From Herbihabitans rhizosphaerae (GTDB lineage Bacteria > Actinomycetota > Actinomycetes > Mycobacteriales > Pseudonocardiaceae): a stretch of 64,000 nt of DNA. Below the pieces are notes generated by a model that worked only from the letters and a program-made list of their open reading frames with translations, had not been told where the DNA came from and did not search any database. Of this stretch, positions 7,084 through 15,607 are shown in pieces. The DNA lies in NCBI RefSeq assembly GCF_004216555.1, contig NZ_SGWQ01000007.1, positions 276,415 to 340,414 of the forward strand, in the 5' to 3' direction. A program made the position numbers and the translations under genes. How positions within the stretch are numbered: position 1 is the stretch's first letter; each line of letters starts with the position of its first letter.

Positions 7084-7922
7084 ACCGACTCCAGCGCGGG
7101 CAGGATCTGCCGCAGGATCCCGTGCGGGTTGCCGTGCCGCCGCCACTCGCGCGGGTAGCCCAGCGACACCTCCTGGAAGCGAATCCCGTCGTGCCAGGTG
7201 ATCCGCGGAATGTGCAGGTGCCCGTAGATCATCGCCGCGGTGTTGAACCGGGTGTGCCAGTCGGCCGTGCGCACGGTTCCGCACCACTGCGCGAACTCCG
7301 GGTAGTAGAGCACCCGCGTCGGATCCCGCACGAGCGGATAGTGGTTCACCATCACGAGCGGGATCTCCGGGTCGCACGCCGAAAGCCGCCGCTCCGACTC
7401 GGCCACCCGCGCCTCGCACCACGCCTCTCGCGACGGGTACGGATCGGGGTGCAGGAAGTACTCGTCGGTGCACACCACGCCCGTCTCGTGCGCCTTGGCC
7501 AGTGACTGCTCCTTGGTGTCACAGCCCTCCGGGCGGAACGTGTAGTCGTACCCGACGAACAGCGGCGCGATCATTACACGGTCGGATTCGCCGTGTTCTC
7601 CTTGCCACACAAGGAAATCGTCCTCCGGCGTGCGCACGCCGAGGCCCCGGCACATCTCCACCAGCGCCTCGTAGCGTGCCACCCCGCGCAGCTGCACCTC
7701 GTCGTCGCGCGTGGTCCACAGCTCGTGGTTGCCCGGCGACCAGATGACCTGCGCGAACCGGTCGCGCAGCCGCCGCAGCGTCTCCTCGATCAGCGACATC
7801 CGCTCGGCCACGTCCCCGGCCACGATCAGCCAGTCGCCGTCGGAGCCGGGCCGCAGCCCGTCCACGATGTCGCGGTTCTCCGCGTACGAGACATGCAGAT
7901 CACTGACAGCGAGCAAGTTCAC
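7080..7922 (-). CDS. pptH: Metallophosphoesterase, phosphopantetheine hydrolase type (PptH-like)
   Basis: A 280-residue calcineurin-like phosphoesterase with the full metal-site series: SDLHVSY (7-13), VAGDVAE (about 34-40), SPGNHELW (about 62-69), VNHYPLV (about 191-197) and YGHLHIPR (about 237-244). In M. tuberculosis the equivalent gene (Rv2795c) lies just upstream of pptT and encodes PptH, which removes phosphopantetheine from carrier proteins and so opposes PptT. The same order and a 4-nt overlap are present here. The enzyme is cytoplasmic. Function as PptH is inferred from motifs and gene context; a general phosphoesterase is the alternative. Confidence 0.88.
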   Translation of the reverse strand: MNLLAVSDLHVSYAENRDIVDGLRPGSDGDWLIVAGDVAERMSLIEETLRRLRDRFAQVIWSPGNHELWTTRDDEVQLRGVARYEALVEMCRGLGVRTPEDDFLVWQGEHGESDRVMIAPLFVGYDYTFRPEGCDTKEQSLAKAHETGVVCTDEYFLHPDPYPSREAWCEARVAESERRLSACDPEIPLVMVNHYPLVRDPTRVLYYPEFAQWCGTVRTADWHTRFNTAAMIYGHLHIPRITWHDGIRFQEVSLGYPREWRRHGNPHGILRQILPALESV

Positions 7923-7938
7923 GCCTTCACCGTATCCC

Positions 7939-10794
7939 TCACCGCCTCGGCCTCGGCGCCGTCGAGACCGGGTTCACCCGAGGGCTCGGCGGGCCGGGGT
8001 GCCGCGGCTGCTGCTGGCGGTTCTCGCCGAAGTCCGGCTCCCAGGTCATCGCCTGCAGCGGCAGACCGGTCGGCAGGTCGGTGCGCCTCGTCACCTTCAG
8101 CTTGCGGTACACCCTGGTCAGGTGCTGTTCCACGGTGCTGACCGTGATGTACAGCTTGCGCCCGATCTCCCGGTTGGTGTGCCCCTGCGCCGCCAGCATC
8201 GCGACCCTGCGCTCGGCGTCGCTCAGCGCGGCGACGCCCTCGGTCGGGGTCTCGTTCGTGGACTCGGAGTCACCGGTCTCGCCGGACGCCGCGGACAGCG
8301 TGCGGTACAGCGGCTGGGCCTGGCAGCCCTTGGCGATGTGCATCGCGCGGCGGGCCATCATGCGCGCCCGCTTGAACTCGCCGAGCGCGTGGTGCGCGTG
8401 GCTGAGGTCGGCCAGCGTGTGCGCCAGCTCCAGCCGGTCGCCGCTGGCCTGCAACAGGTCGACCGATTCGCGTAACAACGCCGGTCTGTGCTTCAACTCG
8501 CTGGCCGCCGCCAGCACTCGCAGCGAGGTGCCCCGGGTGCGCGAGGTGTTGCCGCCAGGCAGGTTCAGCTGCTCGGCGACCAACTCCTTGGCCTTGTCCC
8601 GGTTGCCCAGCCGCAGGTGCGCCTGCGCGGCGTCGGCCCGCCACGGCGCCAGCGTCGGCTGATCGATGTCCCACTCACGCATCAGGTCGCCGCACTGCTG
8701 GAAGTCGCCCAGCGCCGCGTGCAGCCGCCCGAGGCTGAGGTGGTACTTGCCGCGCGCGTGCAGGTAGCGCAGCCCCGGCCGGGTGCGGAAGGTCGCCTCC
8801 GGCACGGTCTGCCGGACCAGTTCGGTCGCGCCCTCCTCGTCGCCCAGCGCGGTGCGGGCCAGCAGCAGCGTCGCCATCGGCGAGCCGATCGCCACACCCC
8901 AGCTCTGCGCCGAGATGGTGCTCAGCGCGTCCCGCCCGTGCTTGGCCGCCGCGGGCAGATCTCCTTGGCGCAGCGCGATTTCCGCCCGCACCCCGCTGAA
9001 CAGCGCGCGCCATGTGTTGGCCTTGCGCGACGCCGACTCGTTGAGCAGCACCTCGCACCACGGCGCGGCCAGGTCGTACCGGTCGGCGTAGATCAGCGCC
9101 TTGAGCGCGCACACCAGCGTGTCCAGCGTCTCCTCGCCGAGCCGGCAGCTCTGCAGCACGTGCTCGGCGCCGGTGACCAGGTCGCGGGTGGAGCCCTTCT
9201 TCAACGCGGAGTCCAAAGTGGACGATGCGCGCACCCAGGAGCTGACCGGTGCGGCCGCGCCGTCGTCCGCGATCGCCGGAGCGGCGGACGCGGACACCGG
9301 GGACAGCCACTTCTGGATCAGCCGCAGCTCCGCGGCCGGCTGCGACCTCGGCGGCTCGGAGGAGTTGGCGATCTTGCCGAGCGCCTCCTGTGCCTCCTCG
9401 GCCTGGCCGTGCCACAGCAGCGACTTGATCATCATGATCGCGCTGCGCTCGTCCAGCGTGCCCTCGGCGAACTCGGACCGCAGCGGGTCGAGGTGGCGCG
9501 CGGCGGCCGACGGGTTGCGCCGCCACTCCACCCTGGCCAGCGAGGCGATGATGTCGGCCCGCTCGCGGGCACCGGTGGTGGACCGTTTGGCCAGCTCCAG
9601 GTACCCGACCGCGGCGTCCACGTCGTCGTCGGCGAGCGCCTGCTTGGCCGCGACGCGCAGCACGCCGACCGCCCACGGCGCGTTCGCCCGGTCGGCCTCG
9701 ATCAGGTGCTGGGCGACCGTGGCGGCGTTGGCGCCGTCCTGGTGCAGCAGTTCGGCCACACCGTGGTGCAGCGTGCCGCGCTCGGTGTCACCGAGGCCGT
9801 CCAGCACGGCGGCCCGCGCGGCCGGGTGGCGGAACCGGCCGCCGTCCAGCACGCCGGCCGTCTCCAGCGAGTCGACCGCCTGGGTGACCGTCTCGGAGCG
9901 CAGGTCGAGCAGCCGCTCCAGGGTGGCCAGCGACGCGTGCTCGCCGAGTACCGCGAGCCCGGTGGCCGCGTCCAGCAGCCGGCCGTCCCACCGGTGCAGG
10001 CAGGCGACCACGGCTTCGGTGAACGCCGAGCCGACGATCGGCTCGCCCTCGCCGCCCGCGGCCACGTAGTCGTCGACCAGCGCGCGGGCCAGCAGCGGGT
10101 TGCCGCCGCTGACCGCGTGGTACACGGTCGCCACCGACTTCACCTCTGGCGTGTCCACCGTCTCGGCGAGCAGCGCCCCCACGCCGTCGACGGACAGTGG
10201 CGCCAGCTTGATCGCCGTGGTGTTCGGCTGCCTGGTGATCTCGGAGTGGAAGTCCGGGTTGGCGTGCCGCGCCGAGGTCCACTGCGTGAGCACCACCAGC
10301 ACCCTGGTGGAGCGGATGCGCCGCTGTAGGTACAGCAGCGCCTGCAGCGAGCCGCGGTCGGCGAACTGGACGTCGTCCACGGCCAGCACCACCGGGTGAT
10401 CGGAGGCCAGCTCCAACAGCGCGCTGCACAGTCCGTGCACGACGCGCGCGTTGGCCTCCTCGATCGTGGTGAGGTCGGCCGACGGCGTCGACATGGTCAC
10501 GTCGTCCTCGGACAGCACGTCGGTCACGCGCTGTGCCACCGCCTCGGGAAGATCCCCTCCATGGAAGAGCTGTCCAAGCACGCCAAGGTGCAGGTGCCGC
10601 TCGGCGCGCGCACCGGTCGCGGTGAGCAGGACGGCGCCTGCCTCCACCGCGCGCTCGGTGAACGCGTTGAGCAACTCGGTCTTGCCGGTCGCCATACCCC
10701 CGGTGATCAGCGCGATCTGTCCCCTGCCCCTGGCACACTTCGCGAACAGCCCGTCCAGGAGGTCCAGCTCTTTGTTTCGTTCTACGAACAGCAT
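7939..10794 (-). CDS. Large ATP-binding LuxR-type regulator (LAL family)
   Basis: 951 residues from ATG 10794, which follows GAGGAAAAAGG. The N-terminal ATPase has Walker A GGMATGKT (32-39) and a Walker B-like VVLAVDDVQF; the middle is TPR-like helical repeats; the C-terminus carries a LuxR/GerE helix-turn-helix, LSDAERRVAMLAAQGHTNRE to STVEQHLTRVYRKLKVTRR. LAL proteins activate antibiotic and sugar operons, sensing inducers through the ATPase. An additional proline/arginine-rich tail of about 45 residues follows the HTH. One in-frame TTA codon (first base 8475) makes it a possible target of bldA-type control. The upstream 700-bp non-coding region separates it from the divergent ABC-PqqD gene, which it might regulate. 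Confidence 0.92.
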   Translation of the reverse strand: MLFVERNKELDLLDGLFAKCARGRGQIALITGGMATGKTELLNAFTERAVEAGAVLLTATGARAERHLHLGVLGQLFHGGDLPEAVAQRVTDVLSEDDVTMSTPSADLTTIEEANARVVHGLCSALLELASDHPVVLAVDDVQFADRGSLQALLYLQRRIRSTRVLVVLTQWTSARHANPDFHSEITRQPNTTAIKLAPLSVDGVGALLAETVDTPEVKSVATVYHAVSGGNPLLARALVDDYVAAGGEGEPIVGSAFTEAVVACLHRWDGRLLDAATGLAVLGEHASLATLERLLDLRSETVTQAVDSLETAGVLDGGRFRHPAARAAVLDGLGDTERGTLHHGVAELLHQDGANAATVAQHLIEADRANAPWAVGVLRVAAKQALADDDVDAAVGYLELAKRSTTGARERADIIASLARVEWRRNPSAAARHLDPLRSEFAEGTLDERSAIMMIKSLLWHGQAEEAQEALGKIANSSEPPRSQPAAELRLIQKWLSPVSASAAPAIADDGAAAPVSSWVRASSTLDSALKKGSTRDLVTGAEHVLQSCRLGEETLDTLVCALKALIYADRYDLAAPWCEVLLNESASRKANTWRALFSGVRAEIALRQGDLPAAAKHGRDALSTISAQSWGVAIGSPMATLLLARTALGDEEGATELVRQTVPEATFRTRPGLRYLHARGKYHLSLGRLHAALGDFQQCGDLMREWDIDQPTLAPWRADAAQAHLRLGNRDKAKELVAEQLNLPGGNTSRTRGTSLRVLAAASELKHRPALLRESVDLLQASGDRLELAHTLADLSHAHHALGEFKRARMMARRAMHIAKGCQAQPLYRTLSAASGETGDSESTNETPTEGVAALSDAERRVAMLAAQGHTNREIGRKLYITVSTVEQHLTRVYRKLKVTRRTDLPTGLPLQAMTWEPDFGENRQQQPRHPGPPSPRVNPVSTAPRPRR

Positions 10795-11492
10795 GCCTTT
10801 TTCCTCTCTGCTCGCCATGTAGCCATGGGTCCACCAATGATTCTTGAGTTGTCCTTGAGTCATCCTTTAGTGGATCCCTTGACACACGGTGGCGGCAGCC
10901 CCTGGAGGCCTCGTCCAACGGTTTTAATGTACCCCTGATCGGGGGCATCGTGGAGTCTTTTTACTAATTACCCGCGAGTATGTTCGTGTCTTTGACAAGG
11001 CTCGAGTTGGCAGTTCCATTTGGGGTAGACCGACCTAGAGGACCTCAAGGATTGCTAGTGCAAGAGAGAGCACCGGCTGTGACGGACTGCCTACGCTATA
11101 TGGGTGCCTGACCTGCGGCCAGCTCGACGTTCAGGCGCAGGCAGTGATCATGATCGACTTTCGTACTGGGCCGAACGTGTGTAATGGCGAATCGCCTAAA
11201 TGCGCATTTTTAGCCCCATTCAAGCAATTGTTTCGCCTGCTTCGGGGTCGCATCAAATGCCATTAACGCCGGCGTACGCGGGGTTGAACGGCAGTTGTCC
11301 CGCGCTGGTCCCGCGCCATCCCGGATGCGCTCGGTAACTGGCCTTCGCGCGCGCGTGGGTGCAGGTAACCCGTTCGGTGGTGGGGTCAGGTCCACCCCCG
11401 AAGTGGATTCAGTCCGATTACGGCGAACCCGGCACCCGCATAGCGTCTGTGTCGACGACGAAAACAACCGACGACGACACCGGAGGCACCCG
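10795..11492. other. Long AT-enriched divergent intergenic region
   Basis: 698 bp with no convincing gene. It is less GC-rich than its surroundings between about 10920 and 11230 and holds the divergent promoters of the LAL gene and the ABC-PqqD gene. Visible elements are a TTGACA at 10992-10997, a palindrome AAATGCGCATTT at 11198-11209, a small hairpin GGCGAATCGCC at 11186-11196, and a Shine-Dalgarno GGAGG at 11482-11486. I see no small peptide gene with a good ribosome-binding site in it. Confidence 0.6.
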
Positions 11493-12497
11493 ATGCGCAC
11501 CACACTTTCCCCCAACGAGAACACCCCACTCCACGCCGGCCCACCGGCCGTCACCACGGTCGACGCGATGCGACCCGGCCTGCTGCGGCTGACCGGGCTG
11601 GTCAAGCAGTTCGGTGACGATGTCGTGGTCGACGGCGTGGACCTGGACATCGCGGCCGGCGCCGTGGTCGGACTGGTCGGCGACGCCGGATCCGGCCGCA
11701 GCACCGTGCTGTGCATGGCGATGGGCCTGCTGCCCCCGGACGAGGGCACCGTGCGGGTCGGCGACACCGACATCTGGGCGACCGACACCCGCCACGCCCG
11801 CGACCTGGTCGGCATGCTGCCCGACAGCGGGTTCGTGCCGGACTGGATGACCGGCCGCGAACTGCTCGTGTCCGAGGGGCTCGAGCACGGCATGCCGATC
11901 GGATCGGCCCAGCGGCGGGCCGGCGAGCTGATCACGACCCTGCGCCTGGTGGACGTCGCGACCTCGGAGATCGCCGAGTACACCGAGGGGCAGCGCCGGC
12001 GCCTGCGGCTGGCCGCCGCGCTGGTGCACCGGCCGGCCGTGCTGGTCCTCGACGACGTGTTCGCCGGTATCGACGAGGGCTCCGCCGCCGTGGTGCGCAC
12101 GGTTCTGCGCGACTTCGCCGGCAACGGCGGCGCGGTGCTGCTGTCCGGTGACACCGAGGTCGGCCTCGACCGGGTGTGCGACCACGTTCGGGTGATCGAG
12201 GGCGGGCGAATGGTCCCCCTCACCCCGGCCGCTCCGCTGACCGTGCGTCCCGCGCCCGGCGTGCGGGTGACCGTGCTCGAGGACGGCGGCCTGGAGCTGC
12301 GCGTCGAGGCCACCGGTGCGCGCTACCGCTACGACCGCGACCGCACCGCGATGTGGATCGCGCTGCGCACCCGGGACGGGCGGCTGGACCGTGCGGCCGA
12401 GTTGCTCGCCGAGAACTGGGGCCGCGACCGCGACCAGGTGCACGCCGACCTGGTCGAGTGGGTCCTCGAGCTCGCCGAGACCGGCCTGGTGGCCTGA
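11493..12497 (+). CDS. ABC-type ATPase domain fused to a C-terminal PqqD-like domain, with degenerate catalytic motifs
   Basis: 334 residues from ATG 11493, 6 bp after GGAGG. Residues 30-245 resemble an ABC ATPase: Walker A GDAGSGRST (63-71) has Arg in place of the invariant Lys; the signature is TEGQRR (164-169); Walker B VLVLDD (183-188) has Asp in place of the catalytic Glu; and the switch region reads LLSGD (216-220), lacking the His. Residues about 270-334 resemble PqqD-type peptide-recognition domains: RYRYDRDRTAMWIALRTRDG, a helix AAELLAEN, and a closing VEWVLELAETGLV. No permease follows. I infer a nucleotide-binding but poorly hydrolysing protein, perhaps a regulator or peptide-binding chaperone in a RiPP-like pathway. 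The PqqD assignment is by pattern and should be treated as probable, not certain. Confidence 0.7.
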   Translation: MRTTLSPNENTPLHAGPPAVTTVDAMRPGLLRLTGLVKQFGDDVVVDGVDLDIAAGAVVGLVGDAGSGRSTVLCMAMGLLPPDEGTVRVGDTDIWATDTRHARDLVGMLPDSGFVPDWMTGRELLVSEGLEHGMPIGSAQRRAGELITTLRLVDVATSEIAEYTEGQRRRLRLAAALVHRPAVLVLDDVFAGIDEGSAAVVRTVLRDFAGNGGAVLLSGDTEVGLDRVCDHVRVIEGGRMVPLTPAAPLTVRPAPGVRVTVLEDGGLELRVEATGARYRYDRDRTAMWIALRTRDGRLDRAAELLAENWGRDRDQVHADLVEWVLELAETGLVA

Positions 12498-12531
12498 GTT
12501 CCGAACGATCGACCGAGGTACGCGCCGACCC

Positions 12532-12549
12532 GAGGAGGCAGCCGTGATG
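12532..12549 (+). other. Orphan ribosome-binding site and start codons after the ABC-PqqD gene
   Basis: GAGGAGG (12532-12538) is followed at good distance by GTG (12544) and ATG (12547), reading MSTRDSTLRGSL. The frame then runs antisense through the 3' end of the LuxR-type gene at 12577, so a full native product is unlikely. It looks like the start of a lost downstream gene of the ABC-PqqD operon, or a very short peptide gene. Position and spacing are observed; the interpretation is inference. Confidence 0.35.
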
Positions 12550-12576
12550 TCCACACGTGACAGCACGCTCCGGGGA

Positions 12577-14892
12577 TCACTCCGGTCGGCGAACGGCCCA
12601 GGCGGCCAACTGAGTGCGCCTGCGCAGATCGAGCTTGTTCATGATGTTCGCGACGTGCTTCTCCGCCGTGCGGCGGGAGATGCACAACCGATCGGCGATC
12701 TGGCCGTTGGTCAGACCTTGCCGAACCAGGTCGGTGATCTCCCGCTCCCGCCTGGTGAGCAGATCGGCGCCGGACGGCACGCGGATCGCCTCAGGGGTGT
12801 CGAAGACGTAGAGCATCGCCTCCGCTTCGGACAAGGCCGCGCCGGCCGTGAAACGGCGCTCGAACTCCTGCTCACCGAGGGCTTCCCGGGTTCGCCGGAC
12901 GTGCCGCGCGTTGGGCGCCTCGAACGCGGCCAGCGTGTGCATGGCGATGCCCTGGACACGACAGGCCGTTTCGGTGATCCCGTACAGGGTCGCCGCGCGA
13001 GCGTGATCGCCGCGACGCCCGGCGACCCAGCCGGCGCTGGACAGCCATTCCACGTCCCACCGATCGACTTCCAGATTCTTGGCGGCCGCGACCAGCTCTC
13101 CAAGCGTGCGCGCGGCCACGTCCGGCTCGCCGAACTCCGCCTCGATCATGGTCAGTCCGGCCAGCGAGTAGAGCCCGGACTGCAGGTCGCCGAGTTCGGT
13201 GCTGAGCGCGAGACCCTCCCGCAGAATGCGTCTGCCACCGTCCGGGTCGCCGGAGAAACCGGTGCTCCACCCGAGGTGGTTGAGGCTCGCGAGCTCTCCC
13301 CGCCGGTTGCCGACCGCGCGGAAGCCGGCCACCGCGGTTGAGAAGAGTCCCGCCGCGCGCCCAGGTTGGCCGCGGCACTCGGCGAGGAAACCGACCGTGA
13401 ACGTCGCCCTGGACATCAGGAACTCGTCGCCGAGGCCGGTCGCCATCTCCGTCGCCTCGGTCACCAGCGTGTCGCAGCGGTCCAGATCGCCTTCGTGCAC
13501 GCAGTAGGCCGCGTTGTACAGCAGAGCCAGACAGACCCGTGGTCCGCCGGGCGAGGCGTCCGGCAACAGGCGATCGAGCCAAGCTCTGGCCTCGGCGAGC
13601 AGGCGCCACGTGTGCCAGTACTGATGCAGGTCGGTCATCATCGCGACCCCGGCATCGGCCTGCCCCGGGGTGCGCCGGAAGTATTCGAGCGCGGCCCGCA
13701 CGTTCGGGTGGTCCAGCCGCAGCCGCTGGCACGCCGACAGGCCCTCCGGCGTTCCCGCCGTCTCGCGCACGTGGGCGGCCCGGGCGACGTAGTGGTCCCG
13801 GTGCCGCTGCCCGGCTCGCTCGGCTTCCTCGGCGGACAGGTGCTCCCGGCCGTACTCGCGCAGCGTCTCCAACATGTGGAACCGGTTCTCACCCGAGTGC
13901 TGGCGCGCGATGAGCACCGATTTGTCGACCAGACCGGTGATGACGTCCATCATCGCGGCCGGCGAGACCCCGTCGCCGCCGCACACCCGCTCGGCGGTGC
14001 ACAGGTCGAACGAGCCCGCGAACACCGAGGCGCGCGCCCACACCAGCCGCTCGTCCGGCGTGCACAGCTCGAAACTCCACTCCAGCGTGCCGTGCAGGCT
14101 CCGGTGCCGATGAGAACCGGCGCGCGGTGTGCCGGCCAGCAGCGACAGCCGCGTGGTCAGCCGGTCGGCGAGTTGCCGCACCGACAGCGACCGCAGCCGC
14201 ACCGCCGCCAGCTCGATGGCCAGCGGCAGGCCGTCCAGCCCGTTGATCAGGCGGGCCACGTCGCGATGGTTGTCCTCGGTGACCTCGAAGGACGGCATCA
14301 ACGCGCGCGCCCGTGCGACGAACAGCGACACCGCGTCGTATCCGTCCAGGTCGGCGGGGGAGTGCACGTCGTCGGGCTCGGGCACCGCGAGCGGCAGCAG
14401 TGGGTACAGGTGCTCGCCGGTGACACCGAGGGACTGCCGGCTGGTGGCCAGCACGAGCACCCGCGGGCACTCGCGCAGAATCGCGTGCACGATCTCGGCG
14501 CACGCGTCGATCAGGTGCTCGCAGTTGTCCAGCACGAGCAGCGTCCGCCGGTCCCGCAGGTGCTCCAGCAGTTCCCGCGGCTCGGCCCCGGCGTGGGTGG
14601 GCAGCCCCAGAGCCACCGCGATCGTGTTGGCGACGAGCCCCGCGTCGCGCAACTCGGCCAACTCGATGAGCGCCCCGCCGTCCGGCAGTTCGGCGGCCAG
14701 ATCGGCGGCGAGCCGCACGGCGAGCCGGGTCTTGCCCACACCGGGCGGGCCGACGACGCACACCAGCCGCTCGGCGTCCAGCAGCGCGCGCAGCTCGGTG
14801 ACCTCGTGGTCTCGGCCCACGTAACTGGTCCGCGCCACCGGTGCGCCGGGCAGTCCGTGCGGGTCCTCGATCGCCGCCATGCGCAGCTCCAA
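12577..14892 (-). CDS. ATPase-LuxR transcriptional regulator (NB-ARC-like ATPase, TPR, GerE HTH)
   Basis: 771 residues. After a short N-terminus the ATPase begins with SYVGRDHEVTEL; Walker A is GPPGVGKT (48-55) and Walker B LLVLDNCEH (118-126), with ATSRQSLGVTGEH as the sensor region typical of the AfsR/LuxR ATPase group. TPR-like repeats fill the middle. The last 65 residues are a LuxR HTH: LLTRREREITDLVRQGLTNG to SRRTAEKHVANIMNKL. It differs from the LAL regulators in this window by its SARP-like ATPase. The start could also be the internal Met at residue 5. It reads away from the two-component system, and its 3' end lies 79 bp from the convergent ABC-PqqD gene. Targets unknown. Confidence 0.9.
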   Translation of the reverse strand: MELRMAAIEDPHGLPGAPVARTSYVGRDHEVTELRALLDAERLVCVVGPPGVGKTRLAVRLAADLAAELPDGGALIELAELRDAGLVANTIAVALGLPTHAGAEPRELLEHLRDRRTLLVLDNCEHLIDACAEIVHAILRECPRVLVLATSRQSLGVTGEHLYPLLPLAVPEPDDVHSPADLDGYDAVSLFVARARALMPSFEVTEDNHRDVARLINGLDGLPLAIELAAVRLRSLSVRQLADRLTTRLSLLAGTPRAGSHRHRSLHGTLEWSFELCTPDERLVWARASVFAGSFDLCTAERVCGGDGVSPAAMMDVITGLVDKSVLIARQHSGENRFHMLETLREYGREHLSAEEAERAGQRHRDHYVARAAHVRETAGTPEGLSACQRLRLDHPNVRAALEYFRRTPGQADAGVAMMTDLHQYWHTWRLLAEARAWLDRLLPDASPGGPRVCLALLYNAAYCVHEGDLDRCDTLVTEATEMATGLGDEFLMSRATFTVGFLAECRGQPGRAAGLFSTAVAGFRAVGNRRGELASLNHLGWSTGFSGDPDGGRRILREGLALSTELGDLQSGLYSLAGLTMIEAEFGEPDVAARTLGELVAAAKNLEVDRWDVEWLSSAGWVAGRRGDHARAATLYGITETACRVQGIAMHTLAAFEAPNARHVRRTREALGEQEFERRFTAGAALSEAEAMLYVFDTPEAIRVPSGADLLTRREREITDLVRQGLTNGQIADRLCISRRTAEKHVANIMNKLDLRRRTQLAAWAVRRPE

Positions 14893-14944
14893 GCCGATTC
14901 GTCACGCGCGGTGTCGATCAACGATCGTAACCCCTCAGGGTCGG

Positions 14945-15607
14945 TCACTCGCGGGCGGTGACGAGGCCGGACTCGTAGGCCGTGATCACCAACTGCGCCC
15001 GGTCGCGGGCGTGCAGCTTGGCCAGCAGACGACCGATGTGCGTCTTCACGGTGGCCATACTCAGATGCAGGTGTTCGGTGATCTCGTTGTTGGACAAGCC
15101 TTTCGCGATCAGCGTGAGCACCTCGCGCTCGCGGTCGGTCACCCCGGCGAGTTCACCGCCGGGACGGCGAGACGGCCTCGGCCGCGCCGTGAACTCGGCG
15201 ATCAGGCGCCGGGTCACCGTCGGCGCGAGCAGCGCCTCACCGTCGGCCACCACCCTGATCGCCGCGAGCAGCTCGGCCGGCCTGGTGTCCTTGAGCAGGA
15301 ACCCGCTGGCCCCGGCGCGCAGCGCGGAGTACACGTACTCGTCCAGGTCGAACGTGGTCAGCACGAGCACCCGGATCCCGGCCGTCTCCGCGGAGCCGAC
15401 GATGCGGCGGGTCGCCTCGATGCCGTCCATGCGCGGCATCCGCACGTCCATCAGCACGACGTCCGGCCGCAGCCGGGCCGCCGCCTGAACCGCCTCCACG
15501 CCGTCGCCGGCCTCACCGACGAGCGTCAGATCAGGAGCCGACTCGACCAGCACGCCGAAGCTGCCGCGCACCAGTGCCTGGTCGTCGACCACCAGTACGC
15601 CGGTCAC
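14945..15607 (-). CDS. NarL/FixJ-type response regulator
   Basis: 220 residues from GTG 15607. Receiver domain begins VTGVLVVDDQALVRG with the acidic pair, the phospho-acceptor Asp lies in DVVLMDVRMPRMDG (near residue 55), the conserved Thr in VLVLTTFD, and Lys in FLLKDTRPAE. A LuxR HTH follows (VTDREREVLTLIAKGLSNNE to MATVKTHIGRLLAKL). Its GTGA start overlaps the stop of the upstream histidine kinase by 4 nt, so the two are translationally coupled and form a two-component system. Confidence 0.94.
   Translation of the reverse strand: MTGVLVVDDQALVRGSFGVLVESAPDLTLVGEAGDGVEAVQAAARLRPDVVLMDVRMPRMDGIEATRRIVGSAETAGIRVLVLTTFDLDEYVYSALRAGASGFLLKDTRPAELLAAIRVVADGEALLAPTVTRRLIAEFTARPRPSRRPGGELAGVTDREREVLTLIAKGLSNNEITEHLHLSMATVKTHIGRLLAKLHARDRAQLVITAYESGLVTARE

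Noticed and set aside
11295..11492. N-terminal extension of the ABC-PqqD protein
   Set aside because: The added 66 residues are Arg/Pro-rich and unlike any ABC protein, and a good Shine-Dalgarno precedes ATG 11493.
12544..13341. Full-length protein from the orphan start after the ABC-PqqD gene
   Set aside because: The frame is antisense to conserved LuxR-type coding sequence and shows no domain; only the start region is of interest.
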